Positions 1 to 11,231 are shown, counted from the first letter of the stretch. The stretch: DNA of 64,000 nucleotides from Sequoia sempervirens (GCA_007258455.2 VDFB02252616.1:118580552-118644551), one strand, 5' to 3'. Made by a program: numbers and translations. The notes: generated from the sequence alone by a model not told the origin.

Positions 1-13
1 CCTTTTAATATTA

Positions 14-1646
14 GTGATAATCACACACATTCTACATAGTTTGTGCAAGGTTGCTTTAAGGTGTTTTACAATGATTTGGCTAGAAGGGGCATATCATTCA
101 GTCAACATATCATATGGTCAAATAATTGCGCCATCACAATTCAAAAACTCACGAATGTTCTATTGGTTGAGTAGGATGCATAATATTACAAGTGTTCAAC
201 ATATGTGAAATTTTTGTGAGGCTGGGCATGGAAAGGGGGAGCATGATGGTGCAAGAGCATGTGTCAAAAGAGCCATAGCACGAGAAGAGTTCAAGTATAA
301 AGATAATGCAAAGTTGAAAGATGAAAAATTAATCATCGAGTGGTGTAATGATTCGATGGATCTAGGTAATAAAGGTAAGTCTTCAGTTTGTAGATTTTTT
401 GGTTGATAGATGATACTAACATTACACCATATGAGGATTGTTGTACACTAAAAAGATCAAGTGAACTATAATATTTCAGAAGATCAAATGCAAGTTCATG
501 GAGTATCCATACACGAAAGATGGCATGCTTTTGTTCTTCATGTATAATTCAAGCCTGGAATGAGTGCAAGTCAAAGGAGTCGGTTGACGAATGGTGGTTA
601 TCTTATCCCACTTGATATGTATTGACCGGGTATGTGCAGGATCATGATGGGCCAAAAAGTGGCAATATGATGGGTATGTGGCTGACAACTTTTTTTTACC
701 CAAAATTGATGAAACGAAAAGGGATTTTAAAGGAGATTCTCATCTTTCCACAAATATAAATTATGCTTTACTTTGAATTTAATAAGTAATTATTATTCAT
801 TTTCTATTCAAATTACGACTAAAGTCTTGATTGATAGGCTGATTGAATTTTTTTATAGCTTCAAACGATATCACATTTTTTGAATCCAAAACATGTGTTA
901 CATTCTATACTTCACATACTATAGGATTAAAAAAATAAAAAATGAATTTCATGAAGTTTTGACCAAGTTAAGGTGTTCAGACATATAAGTTTTCATATTT
1001 TTTAAAATTTGTAATAAAAATTTCATAATTAATTGTTTACTTGGAAACAAATTACAAAAAAATATGCATCACATCGGGACATGAGTCCTTTGCTTATATC
1101 TAAAATCTTATAAAAAATATTATCATTTTATTGTGGTTAGGGTGGTTAGACAGACACCTACTTATTTTTTCCCTGAAATTTAAGTACTACTGCATTGAAA
1201 TTTCAAATTTTCACCAAATAGATTTTTTTTTCTTTAAACAAACCTAGTAGTTTAGAAACTACGTTCAATTTTCTATAGATTCTATTCTTACTTATTTTTT
1301 AAATAATATAGATAACTTATTCAATTTTTTACGTCAAGTTGCCTAACTCTGATTTTTCTAAATTTTTTGCCACTTAAGGGCCTATTTTTTCCATGATGAT
1401 CCTGCACATACCCGACCCCCGATGACACTGGAATTGACATAGATGGAATCATAGGTTGAATTTGACCACATATCAGATCTAATTCAACCAGGTAATTTAT
1501 CTACTTACATAGTTTTTGAGATTCATAATGTTATCCTACTTTGTAGTGTTTTTGTAGTGTTGACTAATTTATCTACTTTGTTGCACATATCAATCTAGGG
1601 CATGTTTATGTAGATGAAAAAAATGAAGAGGGAATAGATTATTACT
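14..1646 (+). pseudogene. Transposase-like gene, 5' part (broken)
   Basis: The first open stretch (14-208) reads through SQFKNSRMFYWLSRMHN and continues, after a frame slip near 209-216, into CEAGHGKGEHDGARACVKRA. From memory, the pair QFK...FYWLS and HGKGxxDGxxxxxKRA resembles a widespread uncharacterised transposase-like protein family, so the family call is an inference. A GT donor follows near 375 (aaagGTAAGT). The coding signal resumes at 1414-1491 (DDTGIDIDGI, a 1-base slip, then FDHISDLIQP). It crosses a GT-AG intron at 1492-1598 and continues as GHVYVDEKNEEGIDYY up to 1646, where element A interrupts it. The frame resumes at 9416. A TIR element at 628-1413 splits the same gene. The frame slips and insertions make it a pseudogene; the start lies outside the window or upstream of 14. 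Confidence 0.6.
624..1417. mobile_element. Non-coding TIR (MITE-like) element inside the transposase-like gene
   Basis: Positions 628-650 and 1391-1413 are inverted copies of each other (GGGTATGTGCAGGATCAT then a near match, about 22 of 23). Similarity continues more weakly inwards (GTGGCAA on both sides). The inner 740 bp are AT-rich without a supported ORF. GACC directly abuts both ends (624-627 and 1414-1417), a possible 4-bp target duplication. Removing the element with one GACC brings the reading frame upstream (WWLSYPT) into the frame downstream (PDDTGIDIDG), although an in-frame stop remains. The superfamily is not clear from the TIR or the TSD length. Confidence 0.55.
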
Positions 1647-2567
1647 TGTAGATTGGGAAAAATCAATCAGATTTAGTATTGAAAACAATAAACTAACTAA
1701 ACCCTATCAAGCACCATGAAGTACAACTAGAATGAAAATGCAAATAAACAAAAGATATGCAAACCAATTTTTAAACTAGATGTGATTGACCTCCATGGCT
1801 CTTCTCCACCTACATAAGAATGCAAGATTTTGAAGGTTGATTGTTGGAGGAATGCTGGTTGCTCAATTCAATAGCGTAACAACATGACACAGGTGATAGA
1901 TGGAGATGGATGAAAGATTGAAGACTGATTTTGACAGAGTGAGGATGCTAGATGAAGATTCGATGGAAATGGCCTGTGAAAGGTTAGATTTACAGAGTTT
2001 CGATGTGGACAAAGATAAGATTTGATAAGATTTGATAAGGATTTGAGTTTTGACAAAAGAGGAAATACAACGAGATGAGATAAGATTTTAAAAAGATAGA
2101 AAGATTTATGATTTATTGTTTTAAAGGAAATAAATCCTGAAAAAGACGAGAGGGATAATTGATGAATTATCTAATTAAATAAATTAATTAGATACACATG
2201 AGTTCAAATTTTGGAAAGAAAGTGAGAATATCCTTTTAATATTTTATTAATTAAATAAATATTTGATTTATTTAATTAATGTTAAATTTATGAATTCATT
2301 AATTAAATAATATAAATTATTTAATTAACATTAGAAGAATGAATAGAAATGATTTAATTAATTAAATAATATAAATTATTTAATTAACATTAGAGGAATG
2401 GATGGATTATGCATAGGAAGGGAATAAATGAAATTAGTCAAATAAATAATATTTATTTAACTAATTAAATGATGACATGGGTACCTAGGGAAAAACATGC
2501 TATAAGATGTCTAAATGATGCAATGTTGTGACAAAGTATTGTAAGAGGACATTTTTAGGTGTCTACA
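1647..2567 (-). repeat. Element A LTR (3' LTR in element sense)
   Basis: The repeat starts TGTAGATTGGG and ends GGTGTCTACA on the plus strand and is 921 bp, the same length as the right copy. It contains an A/T-rich stretch with repeated TTAATTAAATAA palindromes at about 2160-2460, which also occur in the LTRs of element B. The 189-bp ORF on the minus strand at 1868-2056 recurs in the other LTR and is not considered a gene. Confidence 0.93.
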
Positions 2568-2581
2568 TTTTTCCCCTCTTT
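2568..2581 (-). other. Polypurine tract of element A
   Basis: On the minus strand, AAAGAGGGGAAAAA directly precedes the LTR end TGTAGACA. This is the usual place and composition for the plus-strand primer of an LTR retrotransposon. The tract and its upstream TCTC match the polypurine tract of element B (30351-30364) except for one base. Confidence 0.85.
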
Positions 2582-4451
2582 GAGATGATGTTCGAGATGA
2601 TGAGATTTGTGTCGAGTAACATCATTTCAAAGAAGCTAAGGTGTGGATAGAAGAAAATGGGTGATGATATCAGAATATGATGGTGATGGAATGATGATGC
2701 CCCCTCGAGAGGATAGGCGGATTTGACAAACACAGGTAGGCTCTCGAAATGAAAGGGATGGGTCAAGAACTAAAGATGAAGGAATAGATAGAAGAAGTGA
2801 AGGATGCATTATGCTGCAATGAAAGTGAGCAACCATGATGTTTGATTTAGCACTAGACATTATGCACCAAGGTATAAGGACCAAGGTGATGATGTGTTTC
2901 GTGCCCTAGTGTAATACAACCTTGTCTAGACGTATGAGGAAGTAGACTTAGAGCATTAAAGTATTAATGCACAAAAGGTATTATGTGACCTTATATGCAA
3001 AGGATAATGGAAAAAACTATTCCAACATACACAAGATATGAATATTAGCTGGAAATGATATGGATGTGATACAAATGAAAGATAAAATGATAACACAAGC
3101 AAGCAAGCAAGCAAGCATGCACAAATGATTCAAAAAAAAACAAGGTATTGCCCCTGTCAAGCTGTAAACCGTTGATTGATTGATTGATGATGATGATAGT
3201 GTTGTCATTGCGGGGAATGATATATCCCTAGATCAACACAAGGATGACGGATTGACTACGACATTGGTTGATTTGGTTTACGACAAGATTAGGATCAAGA
3301 CCAAAGGATGTGATTGGATGATTTGACAAGATTGATTGACTTGATTGGTATGGATTAAGGATTGAATTGCATTTGGATTATTGCTTGAATTGATGCGATT
3401 GAGTTGATTGGAAGAAATAATTTGGTTTGATTTTATTGCTTGGATTTTTGTTGGCTATTTGATTTTTTTGTCTTTTTTTTAAGGACCTTTTTCCTTTTTT
3501 TTTTGAATTATTTGGGATATTTTGATTTTGTTTTTGGACTTTTGAAATGTTTTGATTTTTTTTTTGGACTTTTGAAATGTTTTGATTTTTTTTGGACTTT
3601 TGAAATGTTTTTTGGACTTTTGAAATGTTTTGAGGTGTCTAAGGATGAAAATTTGAGTAGCCTTTGTGCTAGATACCAAAGACAAGGGGAAAACCAAGTA
3701 TAGGTGCAAGGGTGGGTGATGGGATAAGGGATAAAAGGCTCATGATAGATGGATGGATGGTATGGATGTATGCATCATAAGAGAGCAAGGATGTGATCTC
3801 CAAAGACTATGTCAAATAGGATAATGATATGGTTGGTTTAGATAGGATGAGGTATGTCAAGAGATACCCAAAACATGTTTCAACCTTTTTCCCCTATATC
3901 TTCATCAAGATCAAAAGGAGAAGGGTGGATAAGTGGACTCAAGATGATAGGTATGTATGATAGATAAGATGGTAGGTAGGATGGAAATGATATGACATGA
4001 ATGATAGGTTGGATATATAAGACATTGTGCCCCCAAGTGTAAGTGACATAGAAGATCAACCTACACATGATGCCTATTTTCCAGGTTTTCATCATGGTAC
4101 TTATCCAGGGTGCCTATTTACCAGGTTTTCACTATTGGATGAAGGGATTTCTCTTTACTTTTTTTTCATTTTTGATTTTTGGATAGGAGAAGGGGAATAT
4201 GGATAGGAGGGGCTCAAGTGTCTAGTTCCATGAAAGGTGATTGTCCCACTAGATGGATGTCATCGTATGGACCATGTCAAATGTCATTATGCTCATAGAT
4301 GTCGGTAAGGGATGACATGAAAGGGAGATGGAGTAGGTAGATGATGGATTATGATGTGGATTATGGAGGAAATTAGTAGATTATGATATAGATTATGTAG
4401 GGAAGATGATAGGGATTATATGGGACTTATGGAAAAGATGAATGAGGAGGC
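2582..4451 (-). other. Element A region downstream of the ORF, non-coding
   Basis: About 1.9 kb lies between the 811-codon ORF and the polypurine tract. It is purine-rich on the plus strand, with many GATGGAT/GGATAGG words, a (CAAG)n run near 3098-3117, an ATTG/ATGATG run near 3174-3197 and a homopolymer-rich tandem repeat at 3531-3632. Short ORFs occur on both strands only because of the low complexity. I see no enzyme motif. Confidence 0.6.
3531..3632. repeat. Short tandem repeat, about 30 bp per unit
   Basis: Four imperfect copies of a T-rich unit containing TTTGGACTTTTGAAATG follow each other. The overlapping ORFs on both strands (Phe-rich on plus, Lys-rich on minus) are products of this repeat. 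It was probably generated by slippage in the element. Confidence 0.75.
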
Positions 4452-6887
4452 TTAGCCAAAAGCATGAACCATAGGAAGGTGGTGGGGTAGATATCTAGGA
4501 TAATGAGTGAAGGGTGGGGAGATGGAGGTATGTGGAATTGTTGTGAAATGGAAGGGAACTATGACCAATGGTTGCACACACTGTGATAAATGTTGAAGCT
4601 TTTGATGTGGATGTGGTGTAGGAAGCAATGGAGATGTTTTCTTAGGAGATGGGTGATGAAGTGCTTTAGGTACCCACATAGACTTAGTATTTTTATGACT
4701 TTTATTTTGCTTGTGGGTTTTAGGAATTTGAGATTTTTGAATGGAATGTGTATTTTGGATGGGAGGGGATGGTTGGGATTTTTGTGATGTGGATGCCTCA
4801 TTTGACTTGATTTCTTTTTTCTTAGGTACCCAAACCATTTTTTTTTTAGACTTTTCTTTTGGAGAAATGGGATTATATAGCTTTTTAGATGTACTTGGCT
4901 TTGAATTTTTGCAATTGTATGCTAAGGCATTAGGACCTTTAGAATTTTTGACTTTATGTGTAGAGGCATCCAAATTTTTATTTTGGAATCCCTTGGGTTT
5001 GGTGGAATGAGTGGAAGCTTTATTTTTAGACAATGTGTGCATTGATTGGTCATGATTAAGATGTTTAGAGGATTTGTGGGTAGGTGGATAAGGGGAGTGG
5101 ATAATGGGGATATTAGGTGTGGGGAGAAGCAGAGGTAGATTAGATGGAGGGATATTAGGAGCTGGAAGCAATGGTGGTAGAGTGGATGGTGGAAGGTGTA
5201 TAGTCACATGCTTTTGACATTTGTAGGATGATGGAGGAGAGATGGCAACATATGTTTTAGGGCTATGATAGGGATTATGATGGAAGGAGGTGGATGTAGG
5301 ATGCATGGAGGAAGTACCAACATCTTGAGATTGGTGTCCTTGGGGTGTATGTCCAAGGCCATAAGAGCGTGGCGGGACTTTGACATGGATGGGCTCCAAA
5401 ATACCTTGTTCATGAAGGTCTAAACCTTTACCTTGGTGGTTCATGTTTTGGAGTATGCAATGGACAATAGGACTAGGTGCAGGTGAAAAACTAGACACGA
5501 GTTCCTTATTGGATGGAGAAAATGAAGCAAGGGAAGATAATGGTTGTTGTTGTTCTAAGGAGGAAAATTCATGAATGAGGGTGGAAAGACCAATAGGATA
5601 TGATGGAGGACTTTCAATGGGGTCGATAGTGGGTGATGGAGGATCATTAGGATCTTGATTAGCATTGTGTTTACTTAGATCCAAGGTATGTGTTTGATCT
5701 TCTATGTGTGCTTGGGAGGCATATGTCTCATCAAGGGAAGTGGATGTTGATGGATCATGGATAGGAGCAATGGAGGTTTCTTGCTCATGGATAGGTGAAG
5801 TGATAGGCTCTTGACCATGGAATGCATAAAGTTGGCTAAGAGGATCATCATGGCCTTCTTGATCATAAGTAAGATCATAGAGGGGAGCTTGATCATAAAT
5901 AGTACCAAGTATGTTATGAGTGGGATCATTAGATGGGCCTAGATCTTGATTAGAATGAGAGGTTGATGTTTCCTCATGCTTATGATAATGCTCTTGACAT
6001 AACTCTTGGCTTGCTTGAATGGGCTCAACATGTTCTAGATGGTTAACGACATGGAGACATGATGGAGGTTGAATTAGGCTCAATGGGGAAGACTCTTGAA
6101 TAAGCTCAAGGGGGAGACTACATGATGGGGTTAGAGGAATAGGCATGGTGTTTGAAGACTCTTTGGTAGGTTCAAACATATGAGTTGGATGACATGGAAA
6201 CAATTGATTCCTTGCGTGTATCCCTTTGGTCACATCCTTTGTAGGTGGATGGGTTGATTGAGGTAATACCATAGGTTTATCTTTGAAATTTTTGAATTTA
6301 GGGTGTGGATTTGATGGAGGATTAGATGATGATGGGTGGAATGAAGTGTTTAATGGGTTAGAAGGTAGAGAGGCCAATGGATTAGGACTAGGACATGGTG
6401 AATTAGGGATAGACATTTGATTGGATGGTGATATGAGAAAGTTATAGGGTGTATGACCTAGGATAGTATTCCCATTGTCAATGGTTGCATTAGAACATGA
6501 AGAAGTTTGACCTTGTTGCAAGGTAGAACTTAAGTTCACACGTGTTTGTTGTGATGCGGCTTGATAGGTTGATGTGGCATTGACATATGAAGAAGTGGAT
6601 GGATCAGATTGGTATGAGGTGGAAGGGGATGATACATTAGGTTGAGGTGGCATTGGTTGATAATAAATGGATAGGGGATTATGTTGCGGTTGTTGGATTT
6701 GACAAGTGGCAATGAATTGATTGGATTGAGCTAGGAGGTGTTGGATTTGAGGTGATTTAATTTGTTGAAAATTTTGGAAGAGGGTTTGAAGGCTTTGTAT
6801 GGTTTGGTGGTCTAGGGGTTGGGGTATTTGGTGAAGTGTTTGAAGGAGGTTGTGAAGTTGGGATGCTAGGTCTTCTAATGTTGGCAT
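4452..6887 (-). CDS. Intact 811-aa low-complexity protein of element A, function unknown
   Basis: An uninterrupted ORF begins at ATG 6887 (MPTLEDLASQLHNLLQ) and is the only long ORF in the element, in element sense. The first 70 or so residues are Leu/Gln-rich with heptad-like spacing and may form a helix or coiled coil. Most of the rest is Pro/Ser/His/Thr/Gln/Asn-rich and looks disordered. The C-terminal third is basic (KEKSKKKMVWVPKKKE) and has two WVPK motifs (VWVPKKK and MWVPKAL). I see no CCHC knuckle, no protease DTG, no RT YVDD and no integrase motif. Its position after the primer site is that of gag, so a gag-like or RNA-binding role for a non-autonomous element is possible but unproven. 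It has no stop codon over 2.4 kb although its LTRs differ by about 5%, whereas the coding regions of B and C are full of stops. I do not recognise a family. Confidence 0.65.
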   Translation of the reverse strand: MPTLEDLASQLHNLLQTLHQIPQPLDHQTIQSLQTLFQNFQQIKSPQIQHLLAQSNQFIATCQIQQPQHNPLSIYYQPMPPQPNVSSPSTSYQSDPSTSSYVNATSTYQAASQQTRVNLSSTLQQGQTSSCSNATIDNGNTILGHTPYNFLISPSNQMSIPNSPCPSPNPLASLPSNPLNTSFHPSSSNPPSNPHPKFKNFKDKPMVLPQSTHPPTKDVTKGIHARNQLFPCHPTHMFEPTKESSNTMPIPLTPSCSLPLELIQESSPLSLIQPPSCLHVVNHLEHVEPIQASQELCQEHYHKHEETSTSHSNQDLGPSNDPTHNILGTIYDQAPLYDLTYDQEGHDDPLSQLYAFHGQEPITSPIHEQETSIAPIHDPSTSTSLDETYASQAHIEDQTHTLDLSKHNANQDPNDPPSPTIDPIESPPSYPIGLSTLIHEFSSLEQQQPLSSLASFSPSNKELVSSFSPAPSPIVHCILQNMNHQGKGLDLHEQGILEPIHVKVPPRSYGLGHTPQGHQSQDVGTSSMHPTSTSFHHNPYHSPKTYVAISPPSSYKCQKHVTIHLPPSTLPPLLPAPNIPPSNLPLLLPTPNIPIIHSPYPPTHKSSKHLNHDQSMHTLSKNKASTHSTKPKGFQNKNLDASTHKVKNSKGPNALAYNCKNSKPSTSKKLYNPISPKEKSKKKMVWVPKKKEIKSNEASTSQKSQPSPPIQNTHSIQKSQIPKTHKQNKSHKNTKSMWVPKALHHPSPKKTSPLLPTPHPHQKLQHLSQCVQPLVIVPFHFTTIPHTSISPPFTHYPRYLPHHLPMVHAFG

Positions 6888-8472
6888 GATGTTAAATGAT
6901 GTTGAATAGATTAAATAAATGATGATGATTAGGATATGATGTGGAATGACAAGATTGGATGACTTGATTGATTAGGATGAAATGGATAGGATGTGGCTAA
7001 GAAGGGTGATTAGGATGAAAGTGATTGGATATGAATGTGTTGAAAGAATGTGTAGAGTGACTTGTCTTTATATGTTTGGTTTTTAGCTTGATTTGGCAAT
7101 GCTTAAATGAATGATCACACATGTACACACATAAATCACTCATGCAAGACACATAAGAAAGTTTGAATTTTGAAATTTGAAGAATGTAATGATGATTATT
7201 AAACAGGCACACATGTAAGACACATCAACAAGCCCTTTGACTAGTCAAGTGAGGTATGGAAATTTAGGTCTCAAGCTAGTCTACACAAGGTTAAACAAGG
7301 AATGATTTGAAAGAAAAATCCCGCCACATAGCCGCGAGAAAGGGGTAACCCACCCTTCACCTTCACTTCCCAAAGGTATAAAGTTTTTTGGGGCTTAGCC
7401 AAGAGTGACAAGATTTCAACTCCCAAACCAGCATGTCTTTCGATTCACCCTTTGATTGAGGTCATCCCCAAGGGTGATGAAATCCCCTAGCAAGCCTCCT
7501 ATGAAGGGTTTGACAAAAGCAAACCAAGTGAGGTGTTTGTGATCACACATGCACTTGATTCACACTCGCAGTTGTTAATTGACCTTAGAAATGAAATGTG
7601 TGTATGCAAACAATGGAAGCACGTGTTCTTTTTAACCCAAAACCAAATGTGTAGGAAGATAGTGGTTAATTTTAGATCCAATTTTTGATATGTGATTGAA
7701 GAAAATATTCATTTTAAGAGCCCAAATCCAAATGTGTGACAAACAAGATTAAGAGATGAAAGATTAAACGAGTGCACCCAAAAGTTTTTGCTTTCCAATC
7801 TGATATCTATGGCTGATATTGTTGCTACTATAGCTCCTTATGATCACCTACAAGATCAAAAAATGATATTATAATGCAACCATAAAAAAAATAAGCTCAT
7901 CAAAAAATTGCAATTTCAGATACATGTTTTTGACATAGCCGAATTAGATTTCATTATTTGAAGATTTTATTGATCTGAAAAATAAAAAATCAAAGAAGAG
8001 ATCCTTGCTAATTTTCTAAGAGCTTTCCAGAAATGTAAAGAAGTAAAAAAAATTCCTTGTTTTGCACTCAGAAACGCGGATTTGTGAAAACCATATAGAA
8101 AATGAAGATCAGATTTTTTTTGCATTGTATTTGACCTCCAAATTTAATCTGTAAAACATAGACCCCCATTAGAATTTCAAGAGCTTTCCAAAAATGTAAA
8201 AATTTCTAAACAATTCATAGATTTTCATCCATAAAATCAATTTTATGAAAAAACATAAAATTACAATAACTCCTACAAAAATAAAGATAAACCCTCAATT
8301 TTTTTATTGTAGCCTCTTGAAATGATGCACAAGACTGTGAAAATCTTGTAGAAAAATTTGCAGCTGTGTAGAAGATATGAAGAAATTTGTAAAACCTCGG
8401 GTTTTGTCCAAAAGAATGGCAGATCTGCAACAAAAAGTCAATAAAACCTGCAAAAAGCAAGCTAGATCCAAG
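6888..8472 (-). other. Element A 5' leader, non-coding
   Basis: About 1.6 kb lies between the primer site and the ORF start in element sense. The short ORFs at 6997-7212, 7499-7681 and 8215-8460 (minus) have no recognisable motif and are not supported as genes. The segment at about 7300-7460 is less AT-rich than the rest. I see nothing else in it. Confidence 0.5.
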
Positions 8473-8492
8473 GATTCACGTCGGGTTCACCA
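8473..8492 (-). other. Primer binding site, tRNA-Trp type
   Basis: Two bases inside the LTR, the minus strand reads TGGTGAACCCGACGTGAATC. From memory this is complementary over all 20 bases to the 3' end of plant nuclear tRNA-Trp including CCA (T-loop side GATTCACG, acceptor strand CGGGTTC, discriminator A). It fixes the minus-strand orientation of element A. Confidence 0.8.
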
Positions 8493-8494
8493 AA

Positions 8495-9415
8495 TGTAGA
8501 TAGGGAAAAATCGATCAGATTTAGTATTGAAAACAATAAACTAACTAAACCCTATCAAACACCATGAAGTACAACTAGAATGAAAATGCAAATAAACAAA
8601 AGATATGCAAACCAATTTTCAAACTAGACATGATTGACCTCCATGGCTCTTCTCCACCTGCATAAAAATGCAAGATTTTGAAGGTTGATTGTTGGAGGAA
8701 TGTTGATTGTTCAATTCAGTAGCATAACAACACGACGAAGGTGATAGATGGAGATGGATGGAAGATTGAAGACTGATTTTGACATAGTGAGGATGTCAGA
8801 TGAAGATTCAATGCAAATGGCATGTGAAAGGTTAGATTTATAGAGTTTTGATGTGGACGAAGATAAGATTTGATAAGATTCGATAAGGATTTGAGTTTTG
8901 ACAAAAGAGGAAATACAACGAGATGAGATAAGATTTTAAAAAGATAGAAAGATTTATGATTTATTGTTTTAAAGGAAATAAATCCTAAAAAAGACGAGAG
9001 GGATAATTGATGAATTATCTAATTAAATAAATTAATTAGATACACATGAGTTCATATTTTGGAAAGAAAGCGAGAATATCCTTTTAAGATTTTATTAATT
9101 AAATAAATATTTGATTTATTTAATTAATGTTAAATTTATGAATTCATTAATTAAATAATATAGATTATTTAATTAACATTAGAAGAATGAATAGAAATGA
9201 TTTAATTAATTAAATAATATAAATTGTTTAATTAACATTAGAGGAATGGATAGATTATGCATAAGAAGGGAATAAATGAAATTAGTCAAATAAATAATAT
9301 TTATTTAACTAATTAGATGATGACATGGGTACCTAGGGACAAACATGCTACAAGGTGTCTAAATGATGCAATGTTGTGACAAGGTATTGTAAGAAGAAAT
9401 TTTTAGGTGTCTACA
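8495..9415 (-). repeat. Element A LTR (5' LTR in element sense)
   Basis: It starts TGTAGATAGGG and ends GGTGTCTACA on the plus strand, and is 921 bp with the same ends as 1647-2567. The differences from that copy are substitutions only, mostly transitions. It should hold the element promoter on the minus strand, but I cannot place a TATA box with confidence in such AT-rich DNA. Confidence 0.93.
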
Positions 9416-9746
9416 TTACTTATGTCGTGTTGAGGCCAAAAAGAAATTGGAAGCCATAGTTACAAATGGAGAAAACATCAAATACTTTACATGCTCAGTG
9501 GTTGTTACTGGAACATGGCTTAATAGGTACCCACATAAGAGTGTTAATATTTGGTTGTTTCAAGGCTTTGACACACATCAAAAGATTCTTCATTACTCAA
9601 ACCTTGTCATGGCATCCAATGTTCATTCGATACAATATCAGGGTAGACCTTTGAACAATACCTTGTGGAAGGTGCGCGAGTTTGACCATGAGGCAAAACT
9701 TGACACAATAAAGAGTAGAGTAGACCCGAATGGTTCGTTGGATTAA
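9416..9746 (+). pseudogene. Transposase-like gene, 3' part
   Basis: Directly after element A and its TTACT duplication the plus-strand frame of 1599-1646 continues: IDYY then LCRVEAKKK, followed by VVVTGTWLNRYPHKSVN, HYSNLVMASNVHS and FDHEAKLDTI, ending at a TAA near 9746. The frame is open across the whole piece. That it joins exactly to the upstream exon shows the insertion split a single coding exon. The domain is not one I can name. This 110-codon piece is the C-terminus of the gene whose 5' part lies at 14-1646. Confidence 0.65.
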
Positions 9747-10049
9747 TTTGTAAGAATACACATTAATTTTGTAAAGTCATGTTATTGATATTAATGTATT
9801 GCAATTGATAGTTTGACCCTTCATTTTTATATTTCAAGTTTACATATGTTTGTCCTTTTTTTGCTATTGCATTATTACACATAGACAATAAATATTGCGA
9901 AGCTTATATGTATATTTATGGTTTCACCATTTGACCATTTTGAGACTTCAATTTACAAACTTGACCTTTGCAGCCCTAGATTAGACTTGGGAAACCCTTC
10001 CTCAACCATCATTTCACTTGAAACATCAACCATTTCCATCATATCCATC
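9747..10049. other. Intergenic, nothing recognised
   Basis: AT-rich sequence separates the end of the transposase-like gene from the target duplication of element B (CCATC at 10045-10049). I see no ORF, repeat or motif. Confidence 0.5.
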
Positions 10050-11210
10050 TGTAGACATGTAAAATTGACCTAACACCTATCGCACACCTTAAATGACATT
10101 TTCACAAATCAACACCATTATCATCAAATATCACTGCATTTCACATCAAAGGCATCAAAAACCCTAATTTTCCTTATTAATTGAATAATTATCTGCATTA
10201 TTTAATTAATTCACTTTTTCACCATTTTTGTGAATTAAATAAATTTCATTTATTTAATAAAGTCTTCAAACCCTAATTTCTGCTATTAATTGAATAATGT
10301 ATGACATTATTTAATTAATTCACTTTTTCATCAAATTCAATCAATTAAATAAATTTCATTTATTTAATAAAGTCTTAATCTAACTTTATTCTTCCTGATT
10401 AATTAAATAATGCCAATTATTTAATTATGTCGCTAATTCATTTTATTCCCCTAAGTCAATTAAACTATTAAAACATAATAGTTTAACTATATCACATTCC
10501 CTCCAAAATTTGAATAAATAAACTATTCAAATCAAACAAATGCAACTTTGTTGGAAAAAGTCAAAATTGATTTGGATTTTCAACTCCAAAAAGAATTAAT
10601 TAATCAAATCAATTAATTAATTATCCTCACCCACTTTCCTGATTGAGCAAATTATGAATCCCTGACTGACCAATCTATTCTTCAATCACACTAATCATGT
10701 AATCAATTTGCACAAATTATGCCCATCTAAATCCTCTCAACATCTTTCGATCGTCTATCAAGATATTCTACTATGCAATCCTGATCATCCATTTCAAATC
10801 ACAAATTCTATATAACAAACCTCTTTCCTCACAAAAAAAGGATCAGAGAATCAATACAGTTTATGCAACGAAGTAATGCCAAGATCCTAATTGACATTGA
10901 CAAAGCTTCAACCAAAATCTTTGATCAAATGTATGTGTGCTCTTCAAATCTCTCACATGAAATCATGGGGACTTCGCATTGATACAAACAACCCAATACC
11001 TTCGTGAATACACTTTGACATGGGATGGTAAAGTTATTGTGTTATTGAATTCATTGTTATTGTATTCTTACAATTACGTTCTTGATTTTTTTTAATTTCC
11101 TAGTTTCATTTTGTGAGTGAAGGAATTAATCTTGATCACTATTTTGGATTAGATTACTTTCTATTCATTGTTTTGATCTCATTTATACTTGTAGATTTCT
11201 CCCTCACACA
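10050..11210 (+). repeat. Element B 5' LTR
   Basis: It starts TGTAGACATG and ends CCCTCACACA, 1,161 bp. Its first 500 bp hold several TTAATTAAATAA / TTTATTTAATAAAGTC palindromes like those in the LTRs of element A. The last 150 bp are TATTG/T-rich. Confidence 0.92.
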
Positions 11211-11213
11211 TTC

Positions 11214-11231
11214 TGGCACACCTAGTGAGAC
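11214..11231 (+). other. Probable primer binding site of element B, tRNA unidentified
   Basis: Three bases after the 5' LTR the sequence reads TGGCACACCTAGTGAGAC. It starts with TGG as expected for pairing with a tRNA CCA end, but it does not match a tRNA I can name. It is clearly different from the tRNA-Trp sites of A and C. It may be decayed. Confidence 0.45.

Larger units (their letters stand above)
1647..9415 (-). mobile_element. Element A: complete non-autonomous LTR retrotransposon
   Basis: This is a 7,769-bp element with two 921-bp LTRs (TG...CA ends) flanked by the perfect 5-bp target duplication TTACT (1642-1646 and 9416-9420). A tRNA-Trp-type primer site (8473-8492) lies inside the right LTR and a polypurine tract (2568-2581) inside the left LTR, so transcription runs on the minus strand. 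The interior has one long ORF (4452-6887) and no RT, RNase H, integrase or protease motif that I can find. The LTRs differ at about 42 of 921 positions by hand count (about 95% identical), without indels, so it is fairly young compared with elements B and C. It is inserted in an exon of a transposase-like gene. Confidence 0.93.

Noticed and set aside
3440..3709. ORFs on both strands, Phe-rich and Lys-rich
   Set aside because: Both come from a T-rich tandem repeat of about 30 bp; there is no motif and no start context.
8473..8492. A tRNA gene fragment, because the bases equal the 3' end of tRNA-Trp
   Set aside because: No D-arm, anticodon arm or acceptor 5' strand lies nearby, and the position two bases from the LTR shows that it is a primer binding site.
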